Origin: Utricularia gibba | Taxonomy: Eukaryota > Streptophyta > Magnoliopsida > Lamiales > Lentibulariaceae | Reading direction: 5' to 3' | DNA length: 64,000 bases | NCBI GenBank assembly: GCA_002189035.1 | Contig: CM007990.1 | Location: 5,270,001-5,334,000, forward strand | Shown: positions 39,052 to 52,225 of the stretch, one piece after another | How positions within the stretch are numbered: the first letter of the stretch is position 1 | How the letters are laid out: each line of letters starts with the position of its first letter | Notes under the pieces: generated by a model | Told to the model about the DNA's origin: nothing | What the model saw: only the letters and a program-made list of their open reading frames with translations | Database searches by the model: none | Made by a program: the position numbers and the translations under genes

Positions 39052-41566
39052 ATGGATAATGATAAGAAGAAGAAGAAGAGAAATAAGAAAAACAAGAACA
39101 AGAATTTCAATAGCGCAGTAGAGCATGTGGCCGTTGATGATAAAGAATTAAATGCTGGAGCTCAAAGTCAATCTGCCGACACTGGACAAGATAGTGATAG
39201 TCAGGTGTCGGTGAATATTGATGCAGATTCTGATGGACATCTTAGAAATGGAACTGCTGTAAGTTTTTATGTAACAAGTAACTATGAGCACACATGAATG
39301 ATACGTGTATTCCTGTGAGTTTGTTCTTGTTTGTGTTAAAGGTGGCTGTCTTTATTTTGACATTTTGTGATCCGGGATCCGTTTGCAGATAAAATTACCC
39401 ATGACAGAAGAAAAATCCTGGCTTGATAGAGAGGTGTGGACAAAGTGATACTTCCATCAAGTTTGTTACCTGGTTTATTGCTTTTTTGAAAATTACTTCC
39501 ATTTTCCCTGTGCACCGTTATTATTGGGGAAAAAAAGAAACTAACATTCTGCTGCAAAGTGTACGTTCTTTGAGATGTTATAAAACCAGTGTCCTCTATG
39601 AAATCCTTTTGATTTCAGTTTCCCTTTGTTGTTTTATAGTCACTTTAAAAGTCTTGTCACTTGTGATTATCAACTGTTTTCCTTGGTGTAGGTATGACTT
39701 CTGGATTTACTAACACATTTTTGTGGTCGCCTACAGGCTTTTCTTGAGGCAAGGATCAACCAGTTACTGAAGGAAAAGGATGTTTATCATCACATGCAGG
39801 CCAGTTTCCTTGTGATGTGCGTTTATATAATATTTTTTGTCGGAAGGAGCTGACAGCATACTGGCTGTGTATTTTCCTAAGCAGATTACCCAGAAAGAGG
39901 CAATTGAACAACTGCATGAAGAAAAGAATGCATCCATCGAAAGAGAGGTAGAAATAGCGACTCTCACATCTAATGATGTTTACCTTTAGATGTGACATTT
40001 TGAAGATGGGGCTGTACCACTTATTATTACAACTAACTCTTGAGGACATATTTACACATGATAATAGTTTCCTTGCAGGCCCGTCTTATGGAAAATGTTG
40101 TAAAGCTGAATGAGCAAACAGGTGCACTGATGTTGAGACAGGTGGAGTTTGAGGATAAAATTCTGGAATCGCAACATACTCCCCATGCTTGCACATATTT
40201 TTAAAGCGTTTTCAATGAAACTGATGCTTTGTAAGTGTTAACAGGGTAATTTGGAACAGACGATTCGACAATTGGAGAGGGAAATAGATGAACACCAGCA
40301 GAAAGCGGTAATGCAGGATTATTACAGTTCCACATCTAACTTCAATAAATGTCATCTTGCCTCACTCGAGCACTTTATTTTAAGCACGCCAGAACTCTTA
40401 TGTTCATTGTGGTAGTTTGAATGTGGCAGAACTCCGACAACGAGTCAATAGTCAACCTGACTGTTCAGATAACAAGATTACAATCACAGGTACCAAACAC
40501 AGTGATGTTCACCCTGATCCTGCTGCAGTAATGTTACTTTTTTTATGTTCTGATACTGGCAGGTGACTGAGTTGGAGCATTCAAGGGACAGTCTTATAGA
40601 AGAAAAACAAGTATTGACTGGACTTATTAACGGTCTAGAATTGCGGATAAAAACTCTTGAATGTTCTGATGGCACCCAAAACTTCTCCGTTAATAAAAAA
40701 ATGGTAACATACTTTTCACATTTTTTTTCTCACCTGCCAATTTGTATTACACTGAAGTACTATTTTTCCTTGGCATTTTCGAGAAAGGATGTGCTTGGCT
40801 TCACCATGTTACTTTTCTTTTCTGAATTAGATTCCTGAAGATCTAGATCTGGACCACAGTACAGTAGCCACAAATGCAATTATTGAAAATTTGATTCCTG
40901 AAAGCTCACACCTCACTGAGAAGGTTCGTGAATATCTGTAATTTACCATGACTTACGATTTATCATATGCTGAACTTGGATTCTAGTACACATCCTGCAT
41001 CTACCACAAACTAAGCACAAAAGCGCACAATCCGAGTTTCTTGAGAAGCAAATGTGGTCATGACGAATGAAATATATTTTCAGGTGTCCAATGAAGTTGG
41101 CGTCTCACCCCTCGGCTCCATTCAGGGAACCGCAATCAACAGCTCACATGACATCTCAGTTTCAGTACATGATTCAACAGTTAGAGGTCATGATATCCAG
41201 AGACCTGTACCGGTAGTTGCCACACTACCCCATGTTAGCAAGCTGATGCCTTTCTCAAGCAGTACTCAATCGTTGGAAGATGTTCTGCTCGAAGACGAGG
41301 ACATTAAGCATTTTAATCCTAATGGACTCACATTCAGCAAGTCAAGTGAAATAGAGGAGGTAGATGATGAAAATGTTGTTCAGGTACCACCCACAGACCG
41401 TGAAGTCCAGAAAACCATGTTGGAGGCAACTCAGTACGACGAGACGTCGGATGTCCCTCTGACCGAGGCTCCACTGATTGGGGCTCCATTCCGCTTCATT
41501 TCCTTTGTTGCCAGGTACGTCAGTGGAGCTGATCTAGTAGCCAACACCGGTCAAAAACCAGGTTAA
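39052..41566 (+). CDS. Coiled-coil protein of unknown function
   Basis: Predicted 430-residue protein from ten exons: 39052-39258, 39389-39433, 39737-39811, 39885-39947, 40079-40141, 40245-40307, 40430-40489, 40563-40703, 40831-40923 and 41084-41566. Every intron is phase 0 and most exons are multiples of 21 codons, as in long coiled coils. The N-terminus is very basic (DNDKKKKKRNKKNKNKN), possibly a nuclear signal, then acidic. Exons 2-8 encode heptad-like helices (AFLEARINQLLKEKDVYHHM; GNLEQTIRQLEREIDEHQQK). The C-terminus holds EAPLIGAPFRFISFVARYVS, a hydrophobic patch that looks like a conserved membrane or partner-binding motif. I do not recognise a named family. The exon 3 donor (GTGATG at 39812) is the least certain junction. 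Confidence 0.75.
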
Positions 41567-41784
41567 CATTTTTATTTCATTATATTCACGAGACAAGGAA
41601 AAGGAAGTTATTTAGAAACTTTTCTTTGCTTGTAAAATATGGGTACTGCAACTGCAGTGTTTCAGCCATACACAGCTTGGAGCAGAAAATGTTGATTCAT
41701 TTTGTTGTATCGGAAGTATAAACAGTGTTGCTTTTGTCCATTCAAAAGAGTACAATGATGTGCTTTTTGACATATATCACCATT

Positions 41785-44234
41785 TTAGACGGGGCCAAAG
41801 GGCTCTGGCAGGGGTTCAAATCCATTATCAAATACGAGTTCTTGATCGGGCTTGTCATCGATACTGTGAAGCCAGTTTGTGTTCTTGACATCTTCTTTCA
41901 GGAGCATCATGTCATACCTGGAGCTTTCATAAATATCAGGGCAAGTGATCTTTGCCGAGTGTTCATATGTAACCTCCGCAATCCTTCTTTCAGAATGTCG
42001 AACGCCAGGGCTGACCTTCTCTGCAACTGTATCGTTGCTGGCAGCAGAGATGCTGCTACTAGCCGATCCTGACCAAGATTGGTTTTTCTGTCTGCTAGAC
42101 CGAATGCTATGAGGAAATAGCTTGGCAGCTGCAAGCGACATTGGTCCATTGATTCCGTTTCTGATGTCCTGCGGCAGAAAGGGAAGGAGTGAGGATGCAA
42201 TGCAGCCAGCAGCTGTATGAATTAGCATGGAAGCGTTGATGAACACATTCTGATGGGCATAAAAAAAAATGCAGTTGCATCATAATCTTCAATCCATGAG
42301 CTTAATGCATGCAGATAGTAACTGACAATTGGGGGAGTTACCATATGCCTTATTGCCATGTCAAGAGAACTCTTTGAAAGTGTTCTGCCAAAACCTGTGC
42401 TGTCTGAAGATGTCTTTAGAGGCTTTCGAGCTGGAGATTCTCTATGGGAGTCGTCGACTCCCTCGGTTGTTTGTCCCTTGGCATTCGAAGAAATTCCTCC
42501 CTTTGTGGAAATCGGAGAAGGATGTCTCCTTAAAGCACTGATAGTAGCAGAAATAAGACCATTCCTTTCAGCAACAGGAGCTGCGCCAGTCCGGGACCTG
42601 CCAACTGATGAAGGCCGCCTATCCGGTAAGGTCGTACGAGGAGTTTGTGGTGTTTTTTGCGAACAATCAGGCAGAGGGGTAGGTTGTGGCGAAGGCCGGA
42701 CCCGCGCTCCATGGGAACCAGGGCAAGAAACTGGAGTAATACTTCGTCCATTACTCAGACTACGTCCACCATTGGCTGCAGGTCCAGCAGAGACAGAAGA
42801 TGAATAGGTAGTACTGTGACGAGTAGGAGTCGAGGGCCTTGATGCAATTCGGGCGGGAGTGCCATTCGAATTTGTAGAGGTTTGAGACCGGGAAGTGGGA
42901 GTAGAAGGTCTAGAGTGTAAAGATGGTCTTGGCTTATCCACTGAAGAGGAGCTCGCAGCAGGTCTGGGGCTGGAAGGAGGGGTGGATCTGGAAACTGATG
43001 GCCTGGAAGAAGGCGTTGAAGATAAAGAGCGTCTAGCAGGAGTGACTGGCCTAGCATGAGATGAAACGGAAGCAGAACTTGTGTTGAGGATGGCTGTTGA
43101 TTTATTCGAATAGTTGCTATGCCGCGAACTAGATACAGAAGGCCGGGTCAATGAACTGCTACGAGATGGCTTTACTGCGTCAGCGTGCTCCGACCATGAT
43201 GTTGATAGCTGAAAATGGAAGATAAGTGCGTTGAGGGATGGCGTAATTACTAGAACGAGCGACAAGGTTAAGAATTCGGAGAAGTGAATGGCTCGTATAC
43301 CTGTGAGGGCCTGGTTGTAGATGTTGATGTGGCCGAACTGCGGCCCCTTGGACCCAGAGGGGAGACATGAGTTTCGTTTCCATTTGAAGAAGGGGCCATT
43401 GGAGTTCCAGGAGGAGTGAGAAGCCTATGAAATGAAACAAATAATATTTAATTGCCAAAAAGATTCCTTAAGATCACACATGTAAACAAATCCATGGGAT
43501 TTTCTTAAGAAGGTATATTATCAAGCTACAGTTCAGATTATATTCAACAAAGGCAGTAACGATGGGAAGCTAGAAAAAGTAGCCAATACAAAAGAAGATT
43601 GGGAAAGCGCCTGGTAATGCTGCCATTGGAGAACGATAATGATATATGGTATTTGGTACAGATTTGGTCAACTGAACTCACTTCCTCTCTTTTGTGAAGG
43701 AAGTTCCTCAAGCATTAAACATGGTTAAGCACAAAGTAGATCCGACTGAGAATTTACGAAAAATTCAAGAAGATAAGGAAATAATTACCAGTCATAATCA
43801 TGTTTCTCTCCACCAGAAGACAACAAATCCTCCGATCCATTGTGTGCTTGCTTCGCAGATCCAACAGATTGTTTTCCCAACTTCAGTGACGCTGCAAAGA
43901 TTGAAGCACCACGAATCAGGTGAAGTCCAACAAACGCAACGAAAAAAGCTTGAAAAGCCTCGAACAGAGAACAAGAATTATCAAGAAGCGTTTCCATCGG
44001 TCACCAGCCACAATAAATTCCAGGTAAACAAAATCACGCCGACGGAATCCCGAAACGAGTGGCAAAAGTACCATCGGACTCGTCGGTTCTACGGCTTTTC
44101 GAGAAGAGATCCACTTCATCGGCGGCGAAATCCTTCAGATTAAACGCTCCATTATTAGCGCTAAGACCGCGGCGATGGATGAGCAGCATACTACGGCCAT
44201 TGCCGATGAGAGAATCTCTAGAGTTTCGACTCAT
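41785..44234 (-). CDS. Basic proline-rich (BPP-type) microtubule-associated protein
   Basis: Predicted 546-residue protein; the related Arabidopsis basic proline-rich proteins bind microtubules. Exons are 44234-44072, 43891-43789, 43424-43301, 43208-42342 and 42168-41785, with consistent phases. The N-terminus has the family pattern HRRG...DEVDLFSKSRR, then KLGKQSVGSAK, a DDLLSS-like EDLLSSGGEKHDYDW and LLTPPGTP. The 289-codon fourth exon is rich in Ser, Pro, Thr and Arg (RPSTPTSRSQTSTNSNGTPA) and includes TTLPDRRPSSVGRSR. The last exon is more acidic (DIRNGINGPMSLAA...) and ends EPFGPV. Family membership rests on these motifs in order; no folded domain is expected. Confidence 0.85.
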
Positions 44235-45911
44235 CCGTGGCCGCGAAAACTACTCGCCGCGACGGAGAGAAACCGGAGAATCCAGGATCACGAAGCGCAG
44301 CACGTAATGCGTGAGAGTCACGAATAGGGAGAAAAGAGAGGGAGCATGGGGAGGGAAACCGAAGGCGCAAGGAAAACGAATGAACACCAGGGAAATATTA
44401 CCGTCTACCAAATCATCACAATTAAACGGCGTCGTCCCGTGTCGGCTCCCACCCGGTCCACCCTAAAATTTTCACCGCGCCATAACCGCTGGTTTGTCAT
44501 TTTCCTTTTTTAAAAAAAACATATTAAAATATAATTAATGATAATTGGCTAAATACCGATGAGATGTAACTAGAATCATCACAAATAATGTAATTAATAA
44601 TAATATTTTTGTTGCGTTGTTGAATGACGACTGCTGCGGCATTGAATGCCCTTGTCTTCGCAATTGATTACCTCATGTCGTCTCCATGTGCTCGCACCAG
44701 ACGGTTGGGCGGTGCAAAGAGCGACCGCTGGATGCCGGAGCTCGCCGTGCGCCTCCTCCATTCACAAATTTTATATTTCACAGATTATTATATACCAAAA
44801 AATTATTCAATTCAGTAGATATTTTGTCGATACCAAAAAAATTGTGTATTAATGACGTCATCAAATTAGTCAATAGCAGTCGTGGTGTCAGACACGTGGG
44901 GATCGATTATTCAGGTTGAGGGGTCTCTCTCCGTTGATGTGAAAGTTGTGTGAATTTCTCCCTCACGACAATTTCGCGTTTTTTTGTTGTATTTTAATTA
45001 TATTTTTCGAAATTTAGCCGCCCGAATTCTAGTATTTTTTTATTTTACTAAAATTTTGTTGATCCTTCTATTAAAAAACTGTGTAATTTTTTGGGGGTAA
45101 AAAAGAATGAACGGGTGCGAAGGTGGGAAGGGGAGATGGGCGCGGGAGGCGGCGAGTCCATCTCGACAACTACGGTCCCCGGTTCATGCCTGCGAGTCGC
45201 ATGAAGACACTCGGACACTCGAAATGGACACTTTGGCAGCATGTTTCTTTCACCCACCCGCGGACCCCAAGAACCGTCTCAGTCCCTCCGAGTTACGCCC
45301 CGTCGCTCGCTTTGGATCGGATCTGACCCGATGGTTCAATACATTTTTCCAAAATGAAATTTATTCGAAATTTACTCGAAATTTCGCTTTTGAATTTTGG
45401 ATCAAATCCAAAAATTCGAATATTAATCGGGCCAGGGTTTAAATTAAAAAAATTATATTCATTTTAGTTAGATAATGTTATTTTAAAGAATTTATTAAAA
45501 GTATATTCTTATAAATCTAGGTGTTGGGTGTCCACTGTCCGCTCAAAAACAACGCGCGTCCGTGTGGCTTCATGGAAGTCTTTCTTAGGCGGTGTTTACT
45601 GGGAAAAAAAATTGAGGTTTTTTTTTGTTTTTAAATTTTAATAAATAAGATTGATGGGGAGGGTACATCCCGTGCCGGATGTTGACTGGGAAACCCTCAA
45701 AATTGTACCAACAGATCAATTTACTGGGGAACGAAAACGAATTCAAAATAATTTCGCGGCACTTCACCGGGATCCTGATCCGGGGAAGTTTCTGCAGCCG
45801 TGGAGCAAGGAAGTAGCATTTCACGTAATGAATTCATCTCTTGCGGCTTGTGTTCGTGTTATGGGAGCTATTCGATGTTGCTAGGGCTAAAAGCTCTGCG
45901 AAGGATTTGAA
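44235..45911. other. Divergent intergenic region, BPP and GCP2 genes
   Basis: Upstream of the minus-strand BPP gene and the plus-strand GCP2 gene. A G+C-rich patch lies at about 45107-45300 and A+T-rich DNA elsewhere. At 44639-44702 there is a partial match to the LTP upstream sequence (see findings). Open frames here resemble nothing. Confidence 0.5.
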
Positions 45912-48900
45912 ATGGATACTGCTGCTACCAGTCCTCCAACTCCCAAGTGGAATGTTTTTCGCGCTTCCCCTATTGGGAGGTTACGCCAGGTTTGGAGTGA
46001 ACTCTGGAGTACCTGGAGTTTTTTTTTGTTTTTTTCAGAGAGTATCTTGTTGACATTTTGGTCTTTTGAAGCAAACAAAATATGCATCCGGAGTTGCTGA
46101 ATCGCAGGATTTGTCCTATGATGCTTTCGGGTATGTTAGTGATGTTCTTTGTGTGGCTCGGTGTAAGGCATTCCTTCAGGCTCTTTTGGGTTTCTATTAA
46201 TGTCCTTTTAATTTTTGAACAAATGCAGCCCTGGAGTGAACAAGCCAATAGGCTGTTATCCTGTGGCTGTCCAGGTATTACTTTCTTTTAGAAATATTTC
46301 TTTCGGATTTGTGTTAATTCTTCATTTTTGGCTTCTTGTTTGTTTGTTTTTTTTTCTCCCTTTTGTGTATTCGAGAGTTTTTATTGTTTTTTTTGTGCAC
46401 ATTTTACATGTAGGAGTTGATTCTTATCGATGATATCCTATCTGCCATGGTTGGGATAGAAGGAAGATATATTTCAATAGAAAGGGTGCATGGGGGGACT
46501 TATTCTGTGAGTTTCCAAGTTGACGCGTCCATGGATTTAGCTCTTCAGGTAAAAATTCTTATGCATGTTTCAACTTCTCTTCATGAGGGATTTCACTTGT
46601 AAAATTGCTTCCTCTGATTCTAGTAACCGCTTATCTAACAATTTCTTCTATACCAATGCTCTCAGGAATCTGCAAAGCGAATATTTATTCTCTGTGAGAG
46701 CTACATGATAATTAACCAGTTTGCTGAGTCGAAGTCCCAATTCAAAAGCGGTCTTGTAAATCATGCTTTTGCTGCTGCTCTCAGAACGTTAATTCTTGTA
46801 GGTTTTCCTCCTTTTCTCTATGTTTATAATCACTGTTTGTTGGTTCTGGTTAGTTATGCCTTGACATGTCTGGTGTTAATTTCTAAACATCTATGTGTGA
46901 TAACATCTGGTTTTGAAGTTCCTTTTCATGATAATACTCCTTACTCGAAGGATGAAATTTGAATATGCAGCTGAGCTGTTCCCACATATATTTTCAGGAT
47001 TACCTAGCTATGGTGGCTCAGCTCGAACATCAGTTTCGCCTTGGGAAACTGTCTGTTCAAGGGTTATGGTTCTTTTGCCAGGTTAACTTGCCAGTGGCTT
47101 GATATTTGTCAATCTTTTTCAGCGTCTTTCTAATCTTTCTGTAATTTTTTTCTTGTAGCAAGTGGTGAGGCCAATGCAAGCTTTATCCATTGTGATAAAG
47201 AAAGCTTCAGATAGTAAGACTATTGGCTCTGCTGTACTTAATCTCTTGCAAAGCCAGGCATGATGATAAAATCCATTACACTTTGTTGAAAGACTCTAGC
47301 AGATTACATATAGTAGTATCACCAAGAAGCTTACCAAATTCTTTTTATGTCAGGCCAAGGCCATGGCTGGTGACCATATGGTGAGGTCTTTGCTGGAGAA
47401 AATGTCACAATTGGCTAGTCAACCGTACCTTAAAATGCTGGAGAGGTACTATAGTGGTGTTTCATTGTGCACGATATGGCATCATTAGCTTGAAAACCCT
47501 TTTTACTGCATACAAAGATAGCGTGTGTTTGGGATTGTGAACCCTGAAGATATCATCAAGTTTCATATTAAAAATGAGCTTCATTAACTATTAATATTGT
47601 CCGAATTTCAATTAGAATAATATTGGAGCCTTGTGTTTATGAATTTCTAGTTTTACTCTTGCTCTGTAATGTAACTATCAATTCATTGTCTACTAAAGCA
47701 ACAATTCCATGAGAAAGTTGAGGGTACATGCAGAATTTTATTTTACTGCTTGTTTAGGCCATAGAGTAAAACACTATGCTATAGTCTGCAATTTTACTCA
47801 CTGGAGTTCATTTCTTTTACAGGTGGGTATACGAAGGTGTGATCGATGACCCTTATGGTGAATTTTTCATAGCTGAGAATAAGTCTCTTCAAAAGGTAAC
47901 TTATGATTACTATACAAACATAGTGTTCGTGCACTGCTAATTGACATCATGTCAATATTACTAGGAAAGTCTCACTCAAGATTATGATGCAAAGTATTGG
48001 AAACATAGATACAGCCTAAAAGAAGACATTCCTAGTTTCTTAGCTAATGCTGCTGAAACGATTCTAACAACTGGGAAGTATTTGAATGTGATGCGAGAAT
48101 GTGGGTACTGCATTCAGGTCTATTCTATGAAATTCTCTGGTGCTCTTCTCTTTTGTTAATAAATTTTGTAGATGTTGTTGAACGAGTTTTTGTAAATAGG
48201 TACCAGTAACTGAAAATTCAAAGTTAGCAATGGTTGGATTCAATCATCGACCCATTGAGTGTATCAAAACTGCATATGGTTTTGCAAGTGGTGAATTACT
48301 AAATCTCATAAAGGACAAGGTTTGCTTTATATATAGAACATATTTTATTAAGAAAATATTTCGAACATGGCCTCATTAATTTCGTGCAGTATGATTTGAT
48401 GGGAAGACTAAGATCAATCAAGCACTATCTACTCCTTGATCAGGTACGTCATTGCATGGAACTATGCATTGTCATCTGAAACGCAGGATGGTCTCATTCT
48501 CACAATTTGAAGTTATTTCATTAACGTATCTCAAGCTGTAAAACTGGGGCTCTATTTTTAAATTTCAAATTGCAGGGTGATTTTTTAGTTCATTTTATGG
48601 ATATAGCTCGGGAAGAACTGTTGAAAAAGCCAGATGAGATATCTGTTGAGAAGCTTCAGGTGCGCTCATATGTTGGTCGTTTATGAAGCTTCTTTTTATT
48701 GCTATGATTATTTCTTGGTTTCAATGCATCCTATTGGATGCCATGTCCCTTCTTTGTGGTGATTTCTTATGTTAATTTAACATCGTATTAGTCTTTGCTG
48801 GACCTTGCACTTCGATCCACAGCAGCAGTAGCAGACCCATTTCATGAAGATTTGACATGTTGTGTGGTTAGTGCAAAAATTCTTAATTTTGAAGAAGCCT

Positions 48901-50354
48901 TGAGAATTGATTGTATCACATGGTTCAAAAATCCTCACTTCCAGGAAAGGACAACTCTTTCGGAGAGGCTAAGTGCTCTAAAGAAACACTCCGCAAGCCA
49001 AGTTTCAAGCATTCCCGAGCCAGAAAACCCTGTCAACATCACTGGATTGGAGACATTTTCTTTGGGTTTCAAGGTTTGCTCTTGATTTTTCTGGTGCTTC
49101 TCACAAAATAGGACATCTGTAAACGCTGAGAATTATGCTTTGTTTTGTAAATCATGTGAATCTTCTTCAAATGTATTGGTCGATTAGTTATCCCTTCACA
49201 AGTTTGTTTCATTGCAATTGATTAATCAAGCACCTATCTTTTTAGGTCCGCTGGCCAGTATCATTGGTTATCTCACGGAAAGCTTTGACAAAATATCAGT
49301 TAATATTTCAATTTTTGTTCCACTGCAAGCATGTGAATCGGCAACTTTGTGGAGCATGGCAACTACATCAGGTATGGAAACTCAATCTCCCTTTTTTTGT
49401 CTTCTCAAACCCTAGTTTTACAGTTTTTTTCTAAATGTTTTTCTGTAGGGTCTGCGCAGACTAGATATGCAGGGGATAGTGATTTCAGTTTCATCTTTGC
49501 TGTGCCGAAACATGCTCAAATTTATCAGCAGCCTTCTTCACTATCTGACATTTGAGGCATGTCCCCACAACCATTTTCTCTTCCTTCCTAAACAGCCGTT
49601 TTATGTTTTCTCTATTATATGTTTAGGTTCTAGAGCCAAATTGGCACGTGATGCATAGTAGGCTCCAAACTGCTAGGAGTATTGACGAGGTAAGAGGAAT
49701 CACGTCCATTGCACTGCCTCGACTGAACTGCATAAGAACTTAAATTCCTTAATGCCTTGGAATGGCTGTTGCTGCATCCCATTCATTTACTCGTTTTCAA
49801 CGCAGGTGATACAATACCATGACTTTTTCCTCGAGAAGTGTTTGCAGGAGTGCTTGTTTTTTTCTCCTATTCTTTTCAAGGTATTTCTTTCTCCTTTTCA
49901 ATATAGTTTTCTACCCTCTCAATGCTTCCTTCTTTCAATGACATACTTCCCGAATGGCGCAGAAGCTGGAGAAGATGCAGATGATATGCCTTCAGTATGC
50001 CTCTGCAACCCAATGGCTGATCGCGTACTCCACAGACACTCCAAACACCGGGGAGCCCGGCCTCAACAAGTGCACAAAGCTGAAGCAGCGAACTCCTTCC
50101 CAGATGCAGAATGCAGCATCCGAGAACACCTCTGTTGTAAAATCCATCCTGTATGCCCCCCTCTCTCCACCATCCTCCACCATTCTCTGATTCTCTGCTT
50201 TTGCTGACCACATTAACATGAAATTCTCAGGGAGTTCGAGAGGCAGTTCAGTGGCGAGCTTCAAAGCCTCGGACCAATACTAAGCACCAGCTGCCGTGCC
50301 GAGCCGTATCTGACTCATCTGGCTCAGTGCCTCCTCGGCGTTGGCAGGGTCTGA
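45912..50354 (+). CDS. GCP2: Gamma-tubulin complex component 2 (GCP2/SPC97)
   Basis: Microtubule-nucleation subunit of 698 residues; with GCP3 it forms the gamma-tubulin small complex. Twenty-one exons: 45912-45989, 46072-46130, 46229-46274, 46414-46548, 46666-46797, 46998-47081, 47159-47257, 47354-47445, 47823-47895, 47965-48117, 48200-48319, 48390-48443, 48576-48659, 48792-48866, 48945-49073, 49246-49371, 49449-49556, 49627-49689, 49806-49880, 49963-50150 and 50231-50354. All phases agree and no stop intervenes. Family signatures are WVYEGVIDDPYGEFFIAEN (GRIP1 region) and VHFMDIAREEL, RWPVSLVISRKALTKYQ and FHCKHVNRQLCGAWQLHQ (GRIP2 region). Introns 7 and 17 use GC instead of GT donors. Confidence 0.93.
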
Positions 50355-50980
50355 ACCGGAACCGGTCCACGAGAGACACACCCGGTCTTGCTTCTAACCT
50401 ATCCACTCCCTTTGTGTCGGTGAATGTTTTTTTTACCGAATATTCTAAATAGAAACCGACTTTCCTATCTCAATAATCTCTTACAGAATATTTTAATATT
50501 ATTTCCCAATAATTTTAAAATAATATTTTGGAAATAAAAACTCAGGGGATTCGGTAATACTTTTTTTGCTTGAAATGTGTAGCCGGTCATAAATGTAATT
50601 TACCGTGAGGCCGACCAAATAATGCAATATCGTAATCAAGGGGTGTCATTATCTTGTCAATTATGATTAATTAGTAATTACACTTTCACATGTAAAAAAG
50701 GCGAAAAGGCCCGGCCCTCTTAATTCTTCTTTATGCTTCAGGTCCCCCCCCCACTACTCGCATGTGACTTCTTGTTTTTCTCCTCCGCTCGTAGGTTTCA
50801 GGTGGCCTGTGGCTGAGCTCCGGCAGTCGCCGCCGCCGTATTTGGTTGATCGTCATTGGCCGGTGGATAGGTTGGATTCGGATTTATTCCGATGAATTAG
50901 CTTTAGAATTCTGTTGCCGATGTTTGGATTGCAGTTACAGGATGAATGATCGGGTTTAATTTATACGGTTTCAGTTTCGT
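50355..50980. other. Intergenic, GCP2 to RING gene
   Basis: 3' flank of GCP2, then promoter and G+C-rich leader (about 50780-50980) of the RING gene. Nothing else is supported. Confidence 0.5.
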
Positions 50981-52225
50981 ATGGAAGAGATTTCTGGAGA
51001 ATCCGGTGCCGGAACATTGGGTTTTACTTCATCCGCGTGTCCTTTATGCCATGATGTAGATAACGATGGCGAAATTGAGTATAGATGTATTTGTGCTGAC
51101 TGCAAATTTTTGTTGATGGAGGATCTTGATTCAGAAGATTTGATAGCCGCGAGGATGAGGTACAGAAGCTCTGATTCCGTTGAGAGTATGGTTTCTCGAG
51201 ATTTTTCACGAATGGCTGGACAGGCCAGGGGAGTGGTGTTCTCAGATAATGAAAGTGATGGTCTTGATTCTTTGTATGGAGAAAGTGAATCTGATGCTAC
51301 TAGCTTTAGGATATATGGGGCCTTGCCTAGTGAGCCTAGCGATACCAGTTCTCTTAGCACCAATGGAGGTGACTCTGATGCCTTGGTTGATGCCCGGAAT
51401 TCTGAAAACTTTTTCGGTTCAAGTGATGAAGGTGATATAGAGGAGAGTGATACTGATATCGATCCAATGAATGTTGGTCCTGTTTTGTGGAATTCGGATG
51501 ATGAATTTGGAGGAGCTGAAGATGAAAGTCATTGGGAGGATGTTGACATGGAAGCCAACCTCATTCAGCCTTCAAGATCCAGATCACATCTTCATTTGCC
51601 ATCTAGTTTTGATGCTAGGAACATCCACATGAATTTGGGAAGACAAGCCTCGGCACGGAGCACTTTTCAATTGCGAATTCTGGACAGTTTCTTTTACACA
51701 GAGGGTATGATTCATCCCGATGTCAGAGGATTTGGGCAAAGATCAAGCAAAGGAGCAGCTGCTTCTGCATCTTTCGTTAGTAGTTTACCACAAACAGTGA
51801 TCGATGAAGATAATCAGGAAAGTACTGCATGCGCAATATGCAAGGATCCCTTTGCAGTTGGTGCACATGTGAAACAGCTTCCTTGTCATCACATCTATCA
51901 CTCTTGTTGCATCTTGCCATGGTTAAGTTGTCGAAACACTTGCCCACTTTGCCGTCATGAGCTTCCGACCGAGCAAGAATTCTTGACATCTGCTGTAACA
52001 TACATTGCTGCTGAACCAAGCTCAGCGATTAACAGAGCTTCATCAATTCAGAGACCCCCTGCATACAGCTGCAGAAACAGAATGTTGTTCATTGCTGCTC
52101 CTGTAATTGGCTTGCTTGGGATTTCACTCATGTTATGGTTAGGAGGGGTGAATCCTCTTCCCAGGAGAAGATGCCGAATCAGAAATCTTTCCAGCAGCCG
52201 TCAGCTTTGGTGGCCATCTTTCTAG
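50981..52225 (+). CDS. RING-H2 E3 ubiquitin ligase, membrane-anchored
   Basis: Predicted 414-residue ubiquitin ligase in a single exon. The N-terminal region has a small cysteine cluster (SACPLCHDVDNDGEIEYRC, then ICADCKF) that could bind zinc. A long acidic, serine-rich and probably disordered region follows (SDEGDIEESDTDIDP and similar). The RING-H2 domain lies at about residues 283-326: CAICKDPFAVGAHVKQLPCH, then HIYHSCCILPWL and NTCPLCRHELP. This gives the C3H2C3 set of zinc ligands. Near the C-terminus a hydrophobic stretch (MLFIAAPVIGLLGISLMLWL) is a likely membrane anchor, followed by a basic tail. Substrate is unknown. Confidence 0.88.
   Translation: MEEISGESGAGTLGFTSSACPLCHDVDNDGEIEYRCICADCKFLLMEDLDSEDLIAARMRYRSSDSVESMVSRDFSRMAGQARGVVFSDNESDGLDSLYGESESDATSFRIYGALPSEPSDTSSLSTNGGDSDALVDARNSENFFGSSDEGDIEESDTDIDPMNVGPVLWNSDDEFGGAEDESHWEDVDMEANLIQPSRSRSHLHLPSSFDARNIHMNLGRQASARSTFQLRILDSFFYTEGMIHPDVRGFGQRSSKGAAASASFVSSLPQTVIDEDNQESTACAICKDPFAVGAHVKQLPCHHIYHSCCILPWLSCRNTCPLCRHELPTEQEFLTSAVTYIAAEPSSAINRASSIQRPPAYSCRNRMLFIAAPVIGLLGISLMLWLGGVNPLPRRRCRIRNLSSSRQLWWPSF

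Noticed and set aside
45651-45884. Open frame of 77 codons upstream of GCP2
   Set aside because: It resembles no family, lies directly before the GCP2 start and is more likely leader sequence.
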